DNA from: Pseudomonas parafulva
GTDB lineage: Bacteria; Pseudomonadota; Gammaproteobacteria; Pseudomonadales; Pseudomonadaceae
DNA: 64,000 nucleotides
Assembly: GCF_000800255.1 (NCBI RefSeq)
Contig: NZ_CP009747.1
Coordinates: 4,588,001-4,652,000 of the forward strand
Direction of reading: 5' to 3'
Shown piece by piece: positions 29,048 to 40,010 of this stretch (the stretch's first letter is position 1; each line of letters opens with the position of its first letter). Made by a program: the position numbers and the translations under genes. The notes under the pieces are model-generated. The model did not search any database, was not told the DNA's origin, and saw only the letters and a program-made list of their open reading frames with translations.

Positions 29048-29064
29048 ATTAAGGTTAAATTCAG
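29048..29064 (+). promoter_or_regulatory. Possible PmrA/QseB-type direct-repeat box
   Basis: ATTAAG-GTTAA-ATTCAG resembles the YTTAAK-N5-YTTAAK box bound by PmrA/QseB-family response regulators. It lies about 50 nt upstream of a YgiW-like gene, and in Escherichia coli ygiW is next to qseBC. The second half-site is imperfect. Confidence 0.35.
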
Positions 29065-29114
29065 CGATCGTCGCTAATCTGGTCCCATCGAAACCCAAAC
29101 AGGACCCGATCATC

Positions 29115-29462
29115 ATGAAAATTCGTTATCTGCCGCTGATTCTTGCCCCGCTGTTCAGCACCGCCGCCCTGGCGGCTGGCTACACCGGCCCGGGTGCTCA
29201 ATCGATCACCACCGTCGCCGCTGCCAAAGAAGCCGCCGACGACACGCCAGTGGTGCTGCAGGGCTACATCACCAAGAAGGTCAACAACGACGACAAGTAC
29301 GAGTTCAAGGACAACACCGGCACCATCACCGTCGAGATCGACAACGAAGACCTGCCGGTCACTCCTTTCAATGAAAAGACCAAGGTCAAGCTGACCGGCG
29401 AGGTGGAGAAGCACCTGATGAGCCGTGAAGTGGATGTGGATATCGTCGAAATCATCAACTGA
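29115..29462 (+). CDS. YgiW/YdeI-family periplasmic OB-fold protein
   Basis: The 115-residue protein has a signal peptide (KIRYLPLILAPLFSTAALAAG, about residues 2-22) and a BOF/OB-fold domain: GPGAQSITTVAAAKEAADD, VVLQGYITKKVNNDDKYEFKD, TGTITVEIDNE and a final VDVDIVEI. The family is associated with stress tolerance (peroxide, cationic peptides, metals); its ligand is unknown. It appears to be monocistronic, with a possible response-regulator box upstream and an MFS gene converging from the other side. Confidence 0.85.
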   Translation: MKIRYLPLILAPLFSTAALAAGYTGPGAQSITTVAAAKEAADDTPVVLQGYITKKVNNDDKYEFKDNTGTITVEIDNEDLPVTPFNEKTKVKLTGEVEKHLMSREVDVDIVEIIN

Positions 29463-29531
29463 TCCAGCCGCTGTCTCGCTGGCGAGCGCGCCTGCCGAAA
29501 GTAATGGCGGCGCGCTCGCTCCGCGCAGGTC

Positions 29532-30776
29532 TCACACCGATTTGGGCGCCAGTTTGCTCAAGTGCAGCGCCACCAGCAACGCCACCGCCAGCAGGCTGCC
29601 AATGAACAGCCCGATGCCGTTCCAGCCCCAGTGGTGCCAGAACACCCCGCCCGCCGTCCCGGCGACACTCGACCCCGCGTAATAACAGAACAGATACAGC
29701 GACGACGCCTGCCCCTTGGCCTTGAGCGCGCGTCGGCCGATCCAGCTGCTGGCCACCGAATGCGCGCCGAAGAAACCGAAGGTGAACACCAGCATGCCGA
29801 CCACCACCACTGGCAGCGGTGTGAACAGCGTCATCAGCATGCCCGCCGCCATCACGCCGATACTGGCCCAGAACACCCGGCGCCGCCCCAGTCTGTCCGC
29901 CAGTGCGCCGACCTGCGCCGAGCTGTAGATCCCCGACAGGTAAACCACTGACAGCAACCCGACCAATGCCTGGTTCATGTGGTACGGCTCGGCCAGCAGG
30001 CGATAGCCGATGTAGTTGAACAGGGTGACGAACGCGCCCATCAACAGGAAGGCTTCAAGGAACAGCCAAGGCAGGCCGGCGTCCTTGAAGTGCATGAGGA
30101 AGCCGTCGAGCAGGCGACGCGGTTGCAGCGATTGTGCGCGGAAGTTGCGCGATTCGGGCAGCACCTTCCAGAACACCACCGCCGCCAGCAGCGCCAGACC
30201 ACCGATTACCAGCATCGCCGTGTGCCAGCTGACGAAGTCGATCAGCACCCCGGCGATCAGTCGACCGCTCATGCCACCGATGGCATTGCCACCGATGTAC
30301 AGGCCCATGGCCAGGCCGATGTGCTGGGGGTGGATCTCTTCGCTCAGATAGGTCATGGCCACGGCGGCCAGCCCGCTCAGGGACAGCCCGACCAGCGCCC
30401 GCGTGGCCAATACGCCTTCCCAGGTCGGCATGACGGCGCTGGCCAGGGTCGCCAGTGCCGCGCAGAGCAGGGCCATGACCATCACCGGCTTGCGCCCGAT
30501 GCGGTCGGAGATCGGCCCGGTGACCAGCAGTCCCACGGCGAGCAACGCCGTGGAGACCGACAGCACCAGGCTGCTCTGCGCGGCATTGATGGCGAACTCC
30601 TGCGACAGCAGCGGCATCATCGGCTGCACGCAGTAGAGCAGGGCGAAGGTGGCGAAGCCGCCGCTGAACAATGCCAGCACGGTCTTCATGAAGGCCGGGC
30701 TGCCTTTTTCGATCCAGATATCGGTCAGCGCAGCGGGGTCGGGTTCCAGGGCAAGGGGGGCTACAGCGGATTTCAC
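29532..30776 (-). CDS. MFS transporter, YnfM-like
   Basis: The 414-residue inner-membrane protein has 12 predicted helices in two bundles. The A-motif between helices 2 and 3 reads GPISDRIGRKPVM and its second-half partner is GALADRLGRRRVF. An N-terminal cytosolic segment ends IEKGSPAFMKTVLALFSGGF, typical of YnfM-like arabinose-efflux-type MFS members. The start is GTG at 30774-30776. It is divergent from a LysR regulator with a shared operator, so it is probably that regulator's target. Substrate unknown. Confidence 0.85.
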   Translation of the reverse strand: MKSAVAPLALEPDPAALTDIWIEKGSPAFMKTVLALFSGGFATFALLYCVQPMMPLLSQEFAINAAQSSLVLSVSTALLAVGLLVTGPISDRIGRKPVMVMALLCAALATLASAVMPTWEGVLATRALVGLSLSGLAAVAMTYLSEEIHPQHIGLAMGLYIGGNAIGGMSGRLIAGVLIDFVSWHTAMLVIGGLALLAAVVFWKVLPESRNFRAQSLQPRRLLDGFLMHFKDAGLPWLFLEAFLLMGAFVTLFNYIGYRLLAEPYHMNQALVGLLSVVYLSGIYSSAQVGALADRLGRRRVFWASIGVMAAGMLMTLFTPLPVVVVGMLVFTFGFFGAHSVASSWIGRRALKAKGQASSLYLFCYYAGSSVAGTAGGVFWHHWGWNGIGLFIGSLLAVALLVALHLSKLAPKSV

Positions 30777-30819
30777 GACGGACTACCTCGAGGCGCGGGG
30801 CCGGTGATGCGATGGAAAA

Positions 30820-30840
30820 ATCATATAGCTGGCTAATGAT
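30820..30840. promoter_or_regulatory. LysR-type operator ATCAT-N11-ATGAT
   Basis: A perfect 5+5 inverted repeat with 11-nt spacing (the T-N11-A rule of LysR-type regulators) lies between the divergent MFS and LysR genes. It is 44 bp from the MFS start and 60 bp from the LysR start. The surrounding 30815-30865 is A/T-rich. Confidence 0.6.
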
Positions 30841-30899
30841 TAGATCCAATATATTGTTCGACCTATTTGAGACGTTTTACGACTTGTTTGGAGCGCGCT

Positions 30900-31805
30900 A
30901 TGGAGCTGCGTCACCTGCGTTATTTCATCGCGGTCGCCGAGGAGCTGCACTTCGGCCGCGCCGCGCAGCAACTGGGCATTTCCCAGCCACCGTTGAGCCA
31001 GCAGATCCAGGCCCTCGAACAGGAGCTCGGTGCCCGACTGTTCGAGCGCACCAACCGCCGGGTGGCACTCAGCGAGGCCGGCCGGCTGTTTCTCGATGAG
31101 GCGCGTCAAGTGCTGGCCCAGGTCGACAAGGCCGCCGACGTGGCGCGGCGCGCGCAACTGGGCGAGCTGGGCGAGATGAAGATCGGGTTCACCTCGTCGG
31201 CGCCGTTCACGTCGCGTATTCCCCAGGCGATTCACGCCTTTCGCCAGCGCTTTCCGGCAGTTCACTTGCATTTGACGGAGATGAGCAGTCGCGAGGTGGT
31301 CGATGCGGTGTTCGACGAGTCCATCGAGGTCGGTCTGATGCGCCCGTTGCCCGTACCCGAGGGGCTGGCGGTCACCGAGCTGTTCCGCGAGCCGCTGGTC
31401 GCCGTGCTCAACGCCTCCCACCCGCTGGCGGCGTGTGGTGACGGTGGCGTTCAGATGGCTGATCTGGCCCAGGAGCCGTTCGTGTTCTTCCCGCGCAGCT
31501 ACGGCAGCGGCCTGTACGCGCAGTTGATGGAACTGGCGCGCCAGGCCGGCTTCAGCCCCCATTTCGCCCAGGAGGCAGGCGAGGCGCTGACCATCATCGG
31601 CCTGGTGTCGGCCGGGTTGGGCGTGTCGGTGCTGCCGGCCTCGTTCCAGCGCATTCGCATCGACGGTGTGGTCTATCGCACGCTGCTCGACCCGCAGGCG
31701 ACCAGCGCCGTGTGGCTGGTGCGCCGCGAGGGAGCAGGCTCGGCGATGGCCAATGCGTTTTGCGAGCTGTTGGCTGGTGTGCAAGCGCCCCAAGGCGCTG
31801 GATAA
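30900..31805 (+). CDS. LysR family transcriptional regulator
   Basis: The 301-residue regulator has an N-terminal winged helix-turn-helix ([39 protein letters not shown]), a linker helix, and a periplasmic-binding-type effector domain from about residue 90 ([19 protein letters not shown]). ATG 30900 gives the canonical N-terminus; an in-frame upstream start adds a non-family extension. It is divergent from the MFS transporter with a perfect LysR-type site between them. Effector unknown. Confidence 0.92.
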   Translation: MELRHLRYFIAVAEELHFGRAAQQLGISQPPLSQQIQALEQELGARLFERTNRRVALSEAGRLFLDEARQVLAQVDKAADVARRAQLGELGEMKIGFTSSAPFTSRIPQAIHAFRQRFPAVHLHLTEMSSREVVDAVFDESIEVGLMRPLPVPEGLAVTELFREPLVAVLNASHPLAACGDGGVQMADLAQEPFVFFPRSYGSGLYAQLMELARQAGFSPHFAQEAGEALTIIGLVSAGLGVSVLPASFQRIRIDGVVYRTLLDPQATSAVWLVRREGAGSAMANAFCELLAGVQAPQGAG

Positions 31806-31858
31806 AGCGTTGCTGTGCACACATACTCGGGCATTCCTTGATACCCGGAGATCCTGTC

Positions 31859-32632
31859 ATGCGGCGCGTGGTGTTCAATCAGAAAGGTGGCGTGGGCAAG
31901 TCGAGCATCGCCTGCAACCTGGCGGCGGTGAGCGCCAGCGAAGGCTATCGCACCCTGTTGATCGACCTGGATGCCCAGGCCAACTCCACCCAGTACCTCA
32001 CCGGCCTGACCGGCGACGACATTCCCATGGGCATCGCCGACTTTTTCAAGCAGAGCCTGGCCGGCGGGCCGGTCGCGAAGAAGAACAAGGTCGATATCTA
32101 CGAGACCCCGTTCGACAACCTGCACGTGATCACCGCCACGGCGGAACTCGCCGACCTTCAGCCCAAGCTCGAGGCCAAACACAAGATCAACAAGCTGCGC
32201 AAGTTGCTCGACGAGTTGAGCGAAGACTACGAGCGGATCTACATCGACACGCCGCCCGCGCTGAACTTCTACGCGGTTTCAGCGCTGATCGCCGCTGATC
32301 GCGTGCTGATTCCCTTCGATTGCGACAGCTTCTCGCGCCAGGCCCTGTATGGCCTGCTCGCCGAAATCGAGGAACTCAAGGACGATCACAACGAAGCCCT
32401 GGAGGTCGAGGGCATCGTCGTCAACCAGTTCCAGTCCCGCGCCAGCCTGCCGCAGCAGATGCTCGACGAACTGCTCGCCGAGGGGCTGCCGGTGTTGCCG
32501 GTGTACCTGGGCAGCTCGGTGAAGATGCGCGAGTCGCACCACGCCAGCCTGCCGCTGATTCATCTGGAGCCACGGCACAAGCTGACGCAGCAGTTCGTCG
32601 AGCTGCACTCGCTGCTCGAAGAGAACGCCTAG
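31859..32632 (+). CDS. Orphan ParA/MinD-family ATPase
   Basis: The 257-residue protein has the deviant Walker A KGGVGKSS (9-16), switch [15 protein letters not shown] (with the conserved DxDxQ), and Walker B-like [11 protein letters not shown]. These are hallmarks of ParA partitioning ATPases. There is no parB gene or parS-like site beside it, so it is an orphan that may position some other cargo. It follows the LysR gene on the same strand after 53 nt. Its TAG overlaps the convergent trxC stop within CTAG. Confidence 0.88.
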   Translation: MRRVVFNQKGGVGKSSIACNLAAVSASEGYRTLLIDLDAQANSTQYLTGLTGDDIPMGIADFFKQSLAGGPVAKKNKVDIYETPFDNLHVITATAELADLQPKLEAKHKINKLRKLLDELSEDYERIYIDTPPALNFYAVSALIAADRVLIPFDCDSFSRQALYGLLAEIEELKDDHNEALEVEGIVVNQFQSRASLPQQMLDELLAEGLPVLPVYLGSSVKMRESHHASLPLIHLEPRHKLTQQFVELHSLLEENA

Positions 32633-33063
32633 ACGCCCTGCCCGCGCAGCCACTCCAGCAACGATTGCAGTGGCAGTGCGCCGGCCTGGCGGCTGACTTC
32701 GCGGCCCTGCTTGAACAGGATCAGGCTGGGGATCGAGCGAATCCCCAGTTGACCGGCCAGGCTGCGGTTGGCTTCGCTGTCCAGCTTGGCCAGGCGGCAG
32801 CGGCCGGCGAGCTGGCGGGCGGCCTGGGCGAACGTTGGGGCGAAGCTCTTGCACGGCCCGCACCAGTCGGCCCACACGTCCACCAGCAGCGGCAGATCGC
32901 CCTTGATCTGGCTGGCGTAGCTGCGCTCGGTCAGCTCGAAGGGCTGGCCAAGCAGCACCTCCTGCTTGCAGCGCCCGCACTTGGGGCTGTCGCCCAGGCG
33001 CTCGGCCGGCAAGCGGTTGAGGCCGTTGCAGTGAGGGCAGGGGATGACCAGGGGTTCAGGCAT
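32629..33063 (-). CDS. trxC: Thioredoxin 2
   Basis: Cytosolic disulfide reductase of 144 residues. An N-terminal zinc ribbon (Cys9/Cys12 in CPHC, Cys29/Cys32 in CGRC) precedes the thioredoxin fold with active site WCGPC (67-71) and cis-Pro loop [13 protein letters not shown]. The zinc ribbon separates TrxC from TrxA. It is the last gene of the minus-strand run that includes selO, 46 nt upstream. Confidence 0.95.
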   Translation of the reverse strand: MPEPLVIPCPHCNGLNRLPAERLGDSPKCGRCKQEVLLGQPFELTERSYASQIKGDLPLLVDVWADWCGPCKSFAPTFAQAARQLAGRCRLAKLDSEANRSLAGQLGIRSIPSLILFKQGREVSRQAGALPLQSLLEWLRGQGV

Positions 33064-33109
33064 ATCTTCTCCTTGGGGTGCGATAGGGCTGTCAGGCCGC
33101 GCCTGGCAT

Positions 33110-34639
<1,530 letters not shown>

Positions 34640-34651
34640 TCAGCGTCCAAT

Positions 34652-37600
34652 TCAGCTCGGTGGCGTGCTGCTGTCGGGTGTGTTCTCCAGCGGGATCATC
34701 TGCTGCTTGCCGTTCTTGGTGTCCATCAGGAACACCTCCACCTGGCGCACCGAGATCTTGATGTCGTGGGCCTTGAACTCGCGGTTGATGTAGCGGTTGA
34801 TCTCGTCCAGCGTCGGGTTGCGGTCGCCCAGGTCGCGCACGTGCATGCGCAGTTCGTGGTCCAGCGAGCTCTCGCCGAATTGCAGGAAGTACACCAGCGG
34901 CTCAGGGTCCTTGAGCACCCGGGGATTTTCGTGGGCGCCCTTGAGCAGCAGGTCACGCACCAGGTCCAGGTCCGAGCCGTAGTCGATGCCCAGCTTCAGC
35001 GTCACTCGGGTCACCGTGTCGGTCAGCGACCAGTTGATCAACTGCCCGGTGATGAAGGTCTTGTTGGGGACGATGATGTCCTTGCGGTCGAAGTCGGTGA
35101 TGGTGGTGGCACGGATGCGGATCTTGCTCACCGTGCCGGACAGGTTGCCGATGGTGATGGTGTCGCCGATCCGCACCGGGCGCTCGAACAGGATCATGAT
35201 GCCGGAGATGAAGTTGGCGAAGATCTCCTGCATGCCGAAGCCCAGGCCCAGCGACAGGGCGGCGACCAGCCATTGCAGCTTGTCCCAGCTCACCCCGAGG
35301 GTGGCCAGGGTGCTGACGATGCCCACCCCGACGATGACGTACGACAGCAGCGTGGTGATGGCGTAGGCGCTGCCCTGGGCCAGGCTCAGGCGTGACAGCA
35401 CCAGCACCTCCAGCAGGCCCGGCAGGTTGCTGGCCAGGGCGATGGTGATGCCGGCGATGACCAACGCGCCGAGCAGGTCGCCGAGGCTGATCGGCACCAT
35501 GCTGGCGGTGGCGCCGGTGCCGCTGGTGTATTCGTACAGGGTGAAGTTGTTGAGGTAGGAGAACACCGAGATCAGGTCCGACCACACCCAGTACAGGCCG
35601 GCGATGAAGCCGCCTAGCAAGGCCAGGCGGATCAGGCGCAGCGACTGCTGGTTGACCTGCTCGATGTCCAGGGTCGGTTCTTCGACGATCACCTCGCCGT
35701 CCAGGCCTTCCTTGGCCGCCGCACGCTTGCTCAGCGCGCGTTGGTAGGCCAGGCGCCGCGCCGCCACCGACAGACCGCGCACGAACGCCGCCTCGATCAC
35801 CAGCCAGAACAGCAGCAGGTACAGCGTGTAGATCAGGCGGTCGGTGAGTTTCAGCGCGGTGTAGTAGTAGCCGAAGCACACCGCGACGAACAGCGCGATG
35901 GGCAGGGCGGTGAAGGCCACGCCGACGGCCTTGCGGAACAACGAGGTGTTCTGGTGCGCCGGACTGCTCAACAGCAGGCGGCTGAGCAGCCAGGCCATCA
36001 GTCCATAGCAGGTCAGGACCACGCCGATGCCGAGCACGTCGTCGGCCAGCGCCGAGGGCTGGTGCTCAGCCACGGCCACCACGCCGACCAAGGCCAGCAC
36101 CACGGTGCCGAGCCGGCGCACCCAGCCACGCAGGAACTCGACCTGCGGCTTGTGCCAGCGGAAATGCACTTCCGCCACGCCGCCGGGGGCGAGGATGCGG
36201 TAGGCGGTGTAGAACACCAGCCAGGCCTGGGCCAGTTGCCAGAGCGCGGCGCCGAGGTTGGCATTCTGCCCGCGCGCGTCGATCTGCAAGGCGTAGCTGC
36301 ACAGCGCCAGGCCCAGGCTCAGCGGCATCGCAAGGAGGATGTTGATCAAGATCGCCTGGGGCGTGTGCCACTGGCTGTCGCGGCGGAAGTGGCCGATGTC
36401 CTGGTGCACCTTGCTCAGGCGCTGGTACAGGTACTTGCGTCGCCACAGCAGCGCGCCGATCACCAGCAGCAGCGGCAGGAACAACAGTGGCCTTTGCAGC
36501 AGGCCGTCGGCCAGTTCGTTGATACCCGAGCTCCACGGCAGGCTGGCAACCTGTTCAGCGAGACGCTCCGGCACGTAGCGCAGCCAGTCCCAGTCCAGCG
36601 GCTTGTTGCTGGGGATCCAGAACATCTGTTCATCGAGGGTGGTGCGCAGGTTTTGCGCGGTACTGAGCAACTGTTTCTGGTTGAGTTGCAGGGTGATCGA
36701 TTCGTTGAGCAGCGCCGACAGCTCGCGGTTCAGCCGTTCGAGCAGGTCGCTGCGGGTGATGGCCACTTCCAACAGGGCTTTGCGCAGTTGCGGCGTGACG
36801 TCCTGCTCGGGCTGTTTGGACAGCAGGTCGTCGACGTAGCTGATCGGGCTGCTCATCTGCTCGCGCTGCTGGTTGACCTCGAACTGGTAGAGGCGGATAT
36901 CAGCGATCTGGTCGGCCAGGTCGCGGTCCAGCTTCAGGTGCGGCAGGGCCTGCTTCTGCTTGTAGAGGATCTTGGACAGCAGCAGGCTGCCCTTGAGCAC
37001 GTTGATCTGCTCGTCCAGGGCCTGGTCGGCCTGGGTCAGGGTATCGAGTTGCTGCTTGGCCTGCAGGTTCTGCTGGGTCAGTTCGTTGAGACGGTCGGTG
37101 CTGCGCAGCAGGTAGTCGGAGAGCTTGAGGTTGGCTGCGCTCTCGTTGGCCAGCAGGGTGCTGCCGCCGGCCTTCTGCGCCTCGATGGACTGCTGGGTGA
37201 CGGTCTGCTGGGACTGCGCCAGGCGCTTTTCGTTGATCAGCGTCTGCAGGTCCTGAATCTCCTGCTCCAGGCGCGCGGTGCGCTCGATCAGCAGGTCATG
37301 GCGGGCGCTGCCCAGGTCTTGCAGCAGGCTGTTGCCGGCCAGCTCCTGGCGGCGCAGCAGGGTCAGGGCATTGAGCGAGGCCTGTTCGGCGATGAGCTGG
37401 TTGCGCTGGTCGGGGGACAGCGCCTTGCCGTTGTCCTTGCCCGACTTGAGCGCGTTGTTGATCTGCTGGACGCGAGTCTGGTTGTTGCTGATCTCGGCCT
37501 GGGCACGCTCGGGGCGGGTCTGCGAGTTGATGATCAGGCTGTTGGCTTCGGACAGCGCTTTTTGCAGGTCGCCCTGCTGGGTGCTGCGTTCGCTGAGCAT

Positions 37601-37960
37601 CAATTCGAGCTGCGGCACGCTGAGGTTGGCGTAGCGCTGCGCCACCGGGGTGGGCTTGCTGGTCTTGAGCTTGGCCAGCTCGTGCTGGCTGTCACGGGTT
37701 TCCTGGGGCGCGCTGGCGAGCTGCTGCTTGAGTTCGGCGAGCTTGCGGTCGCTGTCGTCCTTGCTGGCGATCAGCGTCAGGGTTTGCTCCAGCACTTGCT
37801 GCAGCGCCTTCTGTTCGGCCTCCGGCAGCTTGCGCTCGGCGATCTTGTCGAGGCTGTTCTGAACGCCCGGAGCGGTGGGCATCTCGGCCGCCACGGCGGC
37901 GAACGACAGGGAGAGGCACAGCCCGAGCAGGGCTGTGCGGGCATATACGCGCAGGGACAT
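34652..37960 (-). CDS. mscK: MscK/KefA-type large mechanosensitive channel
   Basis: The 1102-residue protein has a signal peptide (to about residue 24), a long periplasmic coiled-coil domain (about 25-480) rich in Gln, Leu and Arg, then about eleven membrane helices. It ends in an MscS pore and cytoplasmic domain (about 880-1085) with LQWLVAALSLGLGFGMQEIFANF and FERPVRIGDTITIGNLSGTV. It releases solutes on hypo-osmotic shock. Earlier ATGs would remove the signal peptide context, so ATG 37960 is chosen. It lies 35 nt after the antiporter gene and 81 nt before selO. Confidence 0.93.
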   Translation of the reverse strand: MSLRVYARTALLGLCLSLSFAAVAAEMPTAPGVQNSLDKIAERKLPEAEQKALQQVLEQTLTLIASKDDSDRKLAELKQQLASAPQETRDSQHELAKLKTSKPTPVAQRYANLSVPQLELMLSERSTQQGDLQKALSEANSLIINSQTRPERAQAEISNNQTRVQQINNALKSGKDNGKALSPDQRNQLIAEQASLNALTLLRRQELAGNSLLQDLGSARHDLLIERTARLEQEIQDLQTLINEKRLAQSQQTVTQQSIEAQKAGGSTLLANESAANLKLSDYLLRSTDRLNELTQQNLQAKQQLDTLTQADQALDEQINVLKGSLLLSKILYKQKQALPHLKLDRDLADQIADIRLYQFEVNQQREQMSSPISYVDDLLSKQPEQDVTPQLRKALLEVAITRSDLLERLNRELSALLNESITLQLNQKQLLSTAQNLRTTLDEQMFWIPSNKPLDWDWLRYVPERLAEQVASLPWSSGINELADGLLQRPLLFLPLLLVIGALLWRRKYLYQRLSKVHQDIGHFRRDSQWHTPQAILINILLAMPLSLGLALCSYALQIDARGQNANLGAALWQLAQAWLVFYTAYRILAPGGVAEVHFRWHKPQVEFLRGWVRRLGTVVLALVGVVAVAEHQPSALADDVLGIGVVLTCYGLMAWLLSRLLLSSPAHQNTSLFRKAVGVAFTALPIALFVAVCFGYYYTALKLTDRLIYTLYLLLFWLVIEAAFVRGLSVAARRLAYQRALSKRAAAKEGLDGEVIVEEPTLDIEQVNQQSLRLIRLALLGGFIAGLYWVWSDLISVFSYLNNFTLYEYTSGTGATASMVPISLGDLLGALVIAGITIALASNLPGLLEVLVLSRLSLAQGSAYAITTLLSYVIVGVGIVSTLATLGVSWDKLQWLVAALSLGLGFGMQEIFANFISGIMILFERPVRIGDTITIGNLSGTVSKIRIRATTITDFDRKDIIVPNKTFITGQLINWSLTDTVTRVTLKLGIDYGSDLDLVRDLLLKGAHENPRVLKDPEPLVYFLQFGESSLDHELRMHVRDLGDRNPTLDEINRYINREFKAHDIKISVRQVEVFLMDTKNGKQQMIPLENTPDSSTPPS

Positions 37961-37995
37961 AGGCAGACTACTAGCGAAAGGGCATGAATCGGAGT

Positions 37996-39738
37996 TTAGA
38001 GGAACAGACCGGGTCCGGGTCGGGTTCCTTCGGGGAATCTGACGCCCACTTTCTGGATCTTGTTCCCGTCCATGGTCGCCACCGTCCAGATCGTGCCCTG
38101 CCATTCCACCTGGTCGCCCACGATGGGCGCGCCGCCGACCTTCTGTCGGATGAACTGCGCCAGCGGGGTGGACGCCTCCAGGCCGTCGAGCGTGAGACCG
38201 TACAGTGCGGCCACCGCGCCCAGTTCGGCATCGCCTTCGAGCACGAAGTCGCCGAAGAAGCGCAGGTCCAGGCCGCGCTGGGGCGCCTGGCTGAACAGTT
38301 TGCCCAGGGCCGGCAGGTTGTGTTCATGGCCGATCACGCAGAGCATGTCGTCGACCTCCAGCACGGTACTGCCGGACGGGTGCAGCAACTGTTGGCCGCG
38401 GAACAACGCGGCGATGCGCGTGCCCTCGGGCATCCTCAGCTCGCGCAGGGGCGAGCCGATGCACCATTTTTCCGCGCCGAGGCGATAGACGAACAGCTCC
38501 CATTCGCTGGTGATGTGCACCTCCAGCGCCGAGCGGGAAATCGGCGCCGGGTCCGGCGGCACCGTGACCTTCAGCAGCTTGGCCATCCACGGCAGGCTGG
38601 TGCCCTGCACCAGCAGCGATACCAGCACGATGAAGAACGCCAGGTTGAAGAACAACTGCGCCTGCGGCAGGCCCGCCATCAGCGGGAACACCGCCAGGAT
38701 GATCGGGACCGCGCCCCGCAGGCCGACCCAGGAAATGAAGCCTTTCTCGCGACCATGGAAGGCCTTGAACGGCAGCAGCGCAGCGACCACCGACAGCGGC
38801 CGGGCGACGAGAATCATCCACAGCGCCAGGCCCAGGGCGGGCAAGGCGATGGGCAGCAGGTCGTGCGGGGTGACCAGCAGGCCGAGCACCAGGAACATGC
38901 CGATCTGCGCCAGCCAGGCCATGCCGTCGAGCATGTGCAGGATGCCGTGGCGGCTGCGGATCGGCTTGTTGCCCAGCACCAGGCCGCACAGGTAGACGGC
39001 GAGGAAGCCGCTGCCATGCAGGGCGTTGGTCAGCGAGAACACCACCAGGCCGCCCGCCACCACCAGGATCGGGTACAGGCCACCGGCCAGGTTGATACGG
39101 TTGACCAGTTGCAGCATCAGCCAGCCGCCGCCCAGGCCCAGCAGGCCGCCGATGCCGAACTCGCGCAGCAGGTGGGTCAGCAGGCTCCAGTGCAGGCCGG
39201 TCTGGCCGCTGGCGATCATGTCGATGAGCGTCACGGTGAGGAACACCGCCATCGGGTCGTTGCTGCCGGACTCGATCTCCAGGGTGGCGGTCACCCGCTC
39301 GTTGAGGCCTTTGCCGCCGAGCAGCGAAAACACCGCGGCAGCGTCGGTGGAGCCAACGATGGCGCCGATCAGCAGGCCTTGGATCAAGCTCAGGTCGAAC
39401 AGCCAGGCGGCGACCATGCCGGTCAGCGCGGTGGTGATGAGCACCCCGACCGTGGCCAGCGACAGCGCCGGCCACAAAGCCACGCGGAAGCTTGCCACCC
39501 GTGTGCGCAGGCCGCCGTCGAGCAGGATCACCGCCAGGGCCAGGTTGCCCACCAGGTAGGCGGTCGGGTAGTTGTTGAAGATGATGCCGCCGCCATCCAC
39601 GCCGGCAACCATGCCGACCGCGAGGATGATGACCAGGATGGGAATGCCCAGGCGCGAAGACAGCGAGCTGACCAGGATGCTTGCGCCCACCAGCAGTGCG
39701 CCGATCAGGAACAGGCTGTTGATGGTACTGGCATCCAA
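37996..39738 (-). CDS. nhaP2: CPA1-family K+(Na+)/H+ antiporter with RCK_C domain
   Basis: The 580-residue inner-membrane antiporter has about 12-13 helices (residues 5-395) with the ion-binding region [18 protein letters not shown] and [18 protein letters not shown] cytoplasmic RCK_C domain (about 410-490) and a CorC-like C-terminal domain (about 505-575) follow, the arrangement of CvrA/NhaP2 proteins. It probably regulates cytoplasmic potassium and volume. It heads the minus-strand run antiporter-mscK-selO-trxC. Ion preference is inferred from family. Confidence 0.88.
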   Translation of the reverse strand: MDASTINSLFLIGALLVGASILVSSLSSRLGIPILVIILAVGMVAGVDGGGIIFNNYPTAYLVGNLALAVILLDGGLRTRVASFRVALWPALSLATVGVLITTALTGMVAAWLFDLSLIQGLLIGAIVGSTDAAAVFSLLGGKGLNERVTATLEIESGSNDPMAVFLTVTLIDMIASGQTGLHWSLLTHLLREFGIGGLLGLGGGWLMLQLVNRINLAGGLYPILVVAGGLVVFSLTNALHGSGFLAVYLCGLVLGNKPIRSRHGILHMLDGMAWLAQIGMFLVLGLLVTPHDLLPIALPALGLALWMILVARPLSVVAALLPFKAFHGREKGFISWVGLRGAVPIILAVFPLMAGLPQAQLFFNLAFFIVLVSLLVQGTSLPWMAKLLKVTVPPDPAPISRSALEVHITSEWELFVYRLGAEKWCIGSPLRELRMPEGTRIAALFRGQQLLHPSGSTVLEVDDMLCVIGHEHNLPALGKLFSQAPQRGLDLRFFGDFVLEGDAELGAVAALYGLTLDGLEASTPLAQFIRQKVGGAPIVGDQVEWQGTIWTVATMDGNKIQKVGVRFPEGTRPGPGLFL

Positions 39739-39861
39739 AGGCAGGTACTCCGGGACTTCGCGGGGATGAAGACGTGGTAGTGCTGAATAGAACTAGCAGG
39801 TCGCGTGCCAATCGATTCTAACCTGATGAATTGGCGGCATGTAAAGCGTTTCTGCAGATGT

Positions 39862-39890
39862 ACGAAAGGCACCGTCGAGGTGCCTTTCGT
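39862..39890. terminator. 12-bp perfect hairpin between antiporter and betA
   Basis: ACGAAAGGCACC, loop GTCGA, GGTGCCTTTCGT. It lies downstream of betA on the minus strand. There is no long T-run, so it may stop or stabilise the betA mRNA. Confidence 0.6.
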
Positions 39891-39907
39891 GGGTGCTGCG
39901 GTGTGGC

Positions 39908-40010
39908 GGCGGGTCTCATCGCGGGGCAAGCCCGCTCCCACAGGTTCCCTGTAGGGATCAGCAGCAGCGCCGTTTCAGAGCACTGCGCAGAACCTGTGTG
40001 GGCGCGCTTA
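39908..40010. repeat. Pseudomonas REP pair (BIME-like) downstream of betA
   Basis: CGCGGGGCAAGCCCGCTCCC within 39920-39940 is the classic P. putida-group REP core, followed by ACAGG. A decayed inverted copy, AACCTGTGTGGGCGCGCTTA, ends at 40010 on the betA stop codon. Inverted REP pairs are commonly found at the 3' ends of genes and can be mobilised by REP-associated tyrosine transposases; no such gene is here. Confidence 0.8.

Noticed and set aside
31859..32632. Chromosome partition gene soj/parA
   Set aside because: No parB or parS nearby and the context is a LysR regulator and trxC. The chromosomal parAB in Pseudomonas lies near the replication origin with gidAB.
38324..39811. Long open frames on both strands across the antiporter gene
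   Set aside because: Shadows: the minus-strand antiporter frame shows clean membrane helices and RCK motifs, while the others are Arg/Pro/His-rich.
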